Shown here: positions 33,085-35,799 of the stretch, one piece after another
How positions within the stretch are numbered: the first letter of the stretch is position 1
Layout: every line of letters starts with the position of its first letter
From: Sphingobium quisquiliarum P25
Lineage (GTDB): Bacteria > Pseudomonadota > Alphaproteobacteria > Sphingomonadales > Sphingomonadaceae
NCBI RefSeq assembly: GCF_000445065.1
Contig: NZ_ATHO01000165.1
Coordinates: 1 to 35,799 of the forward strand
Length of the DNA: 35,799 nucleotides
Direction: 5' to 3'
Translations under genes and position numbers: made by a program
The notes under the pieces: model-generated
Told to the model about the DNA's origin: nothing
Seen by the model: only the letters and a program-made list of their open reading frames with translations
Databases searched by the model: none

Positions 33085-33129
33085 AGATATATCTTAATTT
33101 GAAACGCCGTCAAGGGTGCGATATATCTT
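33085..33129 (-). promoter_or_regulatory. Candidate PadR operator: two GATATATCTT sites
   Basis: GATATATCTT occurs at 33086-33095 and again at 33120-33129, 34 bp apart, just upstream of the PadR start. Each contains a self-complementary GATATATC core; the first extends to AGATATATCT. These AT-rich palindromes stand out in GC-rich DNA and fit autoregulation by a PadR repressor. Binding is inferred. Confidence 0.5.
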
Positions 33130-33223
33130 GGAAGAAATTTACGAAATGAGGGGTGCTTGGTTGGCGCGGCGAAATGGCGTCAGCGATGATTCGGAGGCCG
33201 TTCGGAGAAGAAAGAAGAAGAAG

Positions 33224-33250
33224 GGGCTTCGACAGGCTCAGCCCGAACGG
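33224..33250. repeat. GGCTTCGACAGGCTCAGCCC-type dispersed repeat
   Basis: The 27-bp sequence containing CTTCGACAGGCTCAGCCC and ending GAACGG is an imperfect palindrome (GGGCT...AGCCC). I recognise it as a widespread intergenic repeat of many GC-rich bacteria. It lies in the 396-bp gap between PadR and grpE, which holds no gene beyond the operator sites, this unit and the grpE terminator. Confidence 0.6.
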
Positions 33251-33412
33251 ACGGGGGCGAATCTAGCGGAGGGAGCATCCCGTGCGGAGTGGAGCATCCT
33301 GAACGGAGGGGGTGAGGCAGGTTCCGGGCGTGGGATTTTGACTGAGGTCTGGACTGGCCCTCGTGAGCGGCTTGCCTCGCCAGAGCGTCTTCGCAGGGCG
33401 CCGCGGACATGG

Positions 33413-33443
33413 AAAAGCCCGCCGGAGTCTCCTCCGGGCGGGC
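33413..33443 (-). terminator. Rho-independent terminator of grpE
   Basis: On the minus strand, GCCCGCCCGGAG pairs with CTCCGGCGGGC with one bulge, and TTTT follows. It lies 29 bp behind the grpE stop and ends the hrcA-grpE transcript. Confidence 0.82.
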
Positions 33444-33471
33444 CTGGTTTTCCTGTGTCAGACGTTGCCGT

Positions 33472-34026
33472 TCAGTCCGGCTTTTTGGCGACGCTCACCA
33501 GAGCCGGACGGAGGAGGCGGTCCTTGATGGTATAGCCTGCCTGCATTTCCAGCAGAACCGTTCCCGGCTCGGCTTCATCCGATGGGGTTTCCATCATCGC
33601 CTGATGCAGGTTGGGGTCGAGCGGCTGGCCAACGGAGACCAGCTTTTCGATGCCGTTGCGGGAAAAGACGCTTTCCAGTTCCCGGCCGGTGGCTTCAAGC
33701 CCGGCGACCAGTCCCTTGAACTTGTCATCCTCCCGCAATTCGGCGGGAATGGCCTGGAGCGCGCGGCTGAGATTGTCGGCCACGGACAGCATGTCCCGCG
33801 CAAAGGCGGTGGCGGCATAGGCGCGCGTGTCGGCAAGCTCCTTTTCAAGCCGCCGCCGCACATTCTGCGTTTCGGCATGGGCGTAGAGCACGTCCTGCTT
33901 CGCCGCCGCCAGTTCGCCTTCCAGCGCGGCGATCCGCTCCGCAGCGGCGTCGCCCGCGGGCGCGGCATCCTCAGGCAGTTCGTCAACCAGTTCGCTATTT
34001 TCGATATTCTGCTTTTCTTCACTCAT
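33472..34026 (-). CDS. grpE: Nucleotide exchange factor GrpE
   Basis: This 184-residue co-chaperone releases ADP from DnaK. It has a charged N-terminal tail, a long coiled coil (about 30-80), AYAATAFARDMLSVADNLSR, GIEKLVSVGQPLDPNLHQAM and the beta-domain GYTIKDRLLRPALVSVAK. It overlaps hrcA by four bases (ATGA), so the pair is an operon. dnaK and dnaJ are not in the window. Confidence 0.96.
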   Translation of the reverse strand: MSEEKQNIENSELVDELPEDAAPAGDAAAERIAALEGELAAAKQDVLYAHAETQNVRRRLEKELADTRAYAATAFARDMLSVADNLSRALQAIPAELREDDKFKGLVAGLEATGRELESVFSRNGIEKLVSVGQPLDPNLHQAMMETPSDEAEPGTVLLEMQAGYTIKDRLLRPALVSVAKKPD

Positions 34027-35066
34027 CTCATCAATCTCGACAAGGTCTGTGCGGTGAAATCCACCATGGGGATCACCCGTGCATAGTTCAAGCGCGTGGG
34101 GCCGATGACGCCGACCACGCCGACGACCCGGCCATCGCCTCCCCGGTAAGGGGCGGCTATGACCGAAGAACCGGAAAGGGAAAAGAGCTTGTTTTCCGAA
34201 CCGATGAAGATTTTCGTCGCGCTGCCCGCCAGCGCGCTTTCCAGAAGGCGCGAGATTTCCTCCTTGCCCTCCAGTTGCTCCAGCAATTGCCGCACCCTTT
34301 CCAGGTCGGCGGCGGTGCCGTCGTCCAGCAGATGCGCCTGGCCACGGACGATCAGCACGGGGCGGTCATCGGCATCGTGGGACCATACGGCGATGCCGCG
34401 TTCGACCAGTTCCCGCGCCGCGCCTTGCAGCGCGCTGCGTTCATTTTCCATCTCGCGCCGCAACGCTTCGCCCGCATCGCGCAGGGTCATGCCGCCGAAG
34501 CGGGCCGACATGAAGTTCGCCGCTTCGTTCAGCATCATCGGTGTGACGCCTTCGGGCAGGTCGAGCACCCGATTCTCGATCGATCCGTCCTGCCCCACCA
34601 GCACGGCCAGCGCCTGGCGGCCGTTGAGCGGAACGAAGCCGAACTGGCGCAGAACCGGCTCCCGCTTGGGCACCATGACGATCCCGGCGCAGGCGGAAAG
34701 GCCGGACAGGGCGGCGGTGGCGGCGGACAGCGCTTCCTCGATCGGGCCGCCCTCCGATATGCCCGCTTCGATCGCGCGCCGTTCCTCCGGCGAAGGTTCG
34801 GCCGCCTGCATCATCCCGTCGACGAACAGGCGCAGGCCCGTTTCCGTCGGCATCCGCCCCGCGGAGGTATGCGGCGCGGCGAGCAGGCCCAGCTCCTCCA
34901 GATCCTGCATCACGTTGCGGATGGAGGCAGGCGACAGGCTGAGCGAGGCGAGCTTGCTGATCGTGCGGGAACCGACCGGCAAGCCGGTGCCGAGATAGCT
35001 TTCGACCACCAGCCGGAAGACGTCGCGCGCCCGCTCGTTCAATTCGGTAATCGGAGTGACCGGCAT
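34023..35066 (-). CDS. hrcA: Heat-inducible transcription repressor HrcA
   Basis: HrcA represses chaperone operons by binding CIRCE. The N-terminal winged helix has LVVESYLGTGLPVGSRTISK and SIRNVMQDLEELGLLAAPHT, then AGRMPTETGLRLFVD; the C-terminal domain ends IGPTRLNYARVIPMVDFTAQ. I use the ATG at 35066 (347 residues); a GTG at 35072 is an alternative. No CIRCE sequence is visible in the 45 bp upstream. It is co-transcribed with grpE. Confidence 0.95.
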   Translation of the reverse strand: MPVTPITELNERARDVFRLVVESYLGTGLPVGSRTISKLASLSLSPASIRNVMQDLEELGLLAAPHTSAGRMPTETGLRLFVDGMMQAAEPSPEERRAIEAGISEGGPIEEALSAATAALSGLSACAGIVMVPKREPVLRQFGFVPLNGRQALAVLVGQDGSIENRVLDLPEGVTPMMLNEAANFMSARFGGMTLRDAGEALRREMENERSALQGAARELVERGIAVWSHDADDRPVLIVRGQAHLLDDGTAADLERVRQLLEQLEGKEEISRLLESALAGSATKIFIGSENKLFSLSGSSVIAAPYRGGDGRVVGVVGVIGPTRLNYARVIPMVDFTAQTLSRLMR

Positions 35067-35071
35067 GCGCA

Positions 35072-35103
35072 CCTATCTAGGCAAGCATCGCCCGCCACTC
35101 AAG
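35072..35103 (-). promoter_or_regulatory. Candidate heat-shock (RpoH-type) promoter of hrcA
   Basis: On the minus strand CTTG, 18 bases and CCTAGATAGG resemble the alphaproteobacterial RpoH pattern CTTG-N17/18-CYTATNTNNG as I recall it, with one mismatch. The -10 part touches the possible GTG start, so transcription would begin close to the ATG at 35066. This is weak single-site evidence. Confidence 0.22.
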
Positions 35104-35111
35104 CCGGTGCG

Positions 35112-35618
35112 CTATCGCGTGGCGGACGGCTTCACCATCGGTTCGATCTGCAACAGGCGCGGCACGGCGGCGATGGTGGCACGCAGCTTGCCATAGCCAG
35201 CATCCATGCAGCCGGACTGATATTCCAGGCGCGTGGGCGGCGCGCCCCCCCTCACCCACTCGATCGTATAGCCCGGCATGTCGGTGGCGAAGCGCGTGCA
35301 GTTTTCGCCATTGGCGATCCGCCGGGTCGTGCCCGCCGCCGGGCGGAACTGGCTCAATGCGGCGCGAAAGTGGCGATATTGCGCGGGGGTGACGGTGAAG
35401 CGGGTGGGCCCCGGAACGTTGGTGAAGCGCTCAGGCTCCAGCAGGCCCGATCCGTCCGGCGTCACCCGCAGGCTGTAGACCGGGCAGACGCCGAAACAGG
35501 GCCCCGCCGAAAAGCGGATGATGTCGCCAGCCGCGACGGGCTGTTCCAGCTCCGCCTGTTCAGTCGCGCAGCCCGCCAGCAGGGCCGCCGCGCCCCATAT
35601 CGTCCATCGCAATCGCAT
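35112..35618 (-). CDS. DUF6438 domain lipoprotein
   Basis: This 168-residue protein has a lipoprotein signal (GAAALLAGCATE) and a DUF6438-type domain, with the motif RFSAGPCFGVCPVYSLRV and later a single C in ENCTRFATD. Members have a CxxxC pair near the start of the domain and unknown function. AGGAAG precedes the ATG at 35618. It is on the same strand as hrcA with a 45-bp gap, so read-through into hrcA is possible. Confidence 0.78.
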   Translation of the reverse strand: MRLRWTIWGAAALLAGCATEQAELEQPVAAGDIIRFSAGPCFGVCPVYSLRVTPDGSGLLEPERFTNVPGPTRFTVTPAQYRHFRAALSQFRPAAGTTRRIANGENCTRFATDMPGYTIEWVRGGAPPTRLEYQSGCMDAGYGKLRATIAAVPRLLQIEPMVKPSATR

Positions 35619-35690
35619 GAAGGCTTCCTAGCATCTTTCCGGCGGATCGCCACCGGCATGACGTCCCGTCCGGCGCGGCTATCCGATCCA

Positions 35691-35799
35691 CGCATCGCTT
35701 TTTGCGAAAAACCGGTTCCCACTTTTTCGCGCGATGCACCTTATTTGATCGCCGCATCGCTTTTTGCGAAAAACCGGTTCCCACTTTTTCGCGCGATGC
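35691..35799. repeat. Exact 47-bp palindromic direct repeat, two copies
   Basis: The 47-bp unit at 35691-35737 is repeated without change at 35753-35799, with 15 bp between, and runs to the window edge. Each unit begins CGCATCGC and ends GCGATGC, and its centre pairs GCGAAAAA with TTTTTCGC, so each can fold as a nested hairpin. ACCGGTTCCCACTTTTTCGC is a dispersed sequence common in alphaproteobacteria. More copies may follow beyond the edge. Confidence 0.85.

Noticed and set aside
35691..35799. CRISPR-like pair at the right edge
   Set aside because: Only two units are visible, the spacer is 15 bp, and the unit is a known type of dispersed palindromic sequence.
1..35799. tRNA or rRNA genes
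   Set aside because: I found no cloverleaf with a GTTCRANYC-type T-arm and no rRNA-like sequence in the gaps.

Overview
The window is a stretch of ordinary chromosome from an alphaproteobacterium, most likely a sphingomonad (Sphingobium/Sphingomonas type). The evidence is the high GC with strongly GC-biased third codon positions, plus a set of alphaproteobacterial markers: NDUFA12-type complex I accessory protein, GapR (DUF2312), DUF1244, DUF2155, class II DAHP synthase, a fatty acyl-AMP ligase, and sdhC-sdhD-sdhA order. The genus is inferred from family knowledge; no rRNA or tRNA gene was seen.

Layout. 1-7.5 kb: the 3' end of polA, convergent with manC (GDP-mannose synthesis); a zinc-ribbon gene translationally coupled to a Bax-inhibitor-1 (YbhL-like) membrane protein; cysS; a small secreted Rap1a-like protein. 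7.5-13.9 kb: class II DAHP synthase with a clear terminator, an orphan ParA-like ATPase, a small patch with two little-known genes, a fatty acyl-AMP ligase, and recX. 13.9-18.1 kb: a DUF192 lipoprotein, NDUFA12 and DUF2155, the last running 226 nt tail-to-tail into aat; then a GST-like gene and an arylamine N-acetyltransferase. 18.3-23 kb: ruvC, yebC, ybjQ, gapR and DUF1244 on the minus strand, facing away from pyk; a HAD phosphatase and rpmJ. 23.2-28.1 kb: a DUF4136 lipoprotein overlapping an M14 carboxypeptidase; dienelactone hydrolase plus prmA; a soluble chemoreceptor with a globin-like sensor. 28.2-30.9 kb: sdhCDA, closed by a terminator with no sdhB. 31-32.1 kb: decayed IS110-type transposase remnants in duplicate. 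32.1-35.8 kb: a DUF2218/PadR pair, grpE-hrcA, and a DUF6438 lipoprotein.

Most intact genes are housekeeping. The unusual content is between genes. A ~280-bp nested inverted-repeat element occurs four times (about 1.9, 5.2, 7.5 and 13.9 kb), plus one reduced copy. A ~58-bp element lies downstream of both ruvC and sdhA. There are several short palindromic repeats, and an exact 47-bp palindromic direct repeat at the right edge. No CRISPR array, complete mobile element, phage or obvious new defence system was found. The best leads are the repeat families, the aat/DUF2155 antisense overlap, the haem-ligand-less globin chemoreceptor, the PadR/DUF2218 pair with repeated operator-like sites, and a possible ybhL leader RNA.
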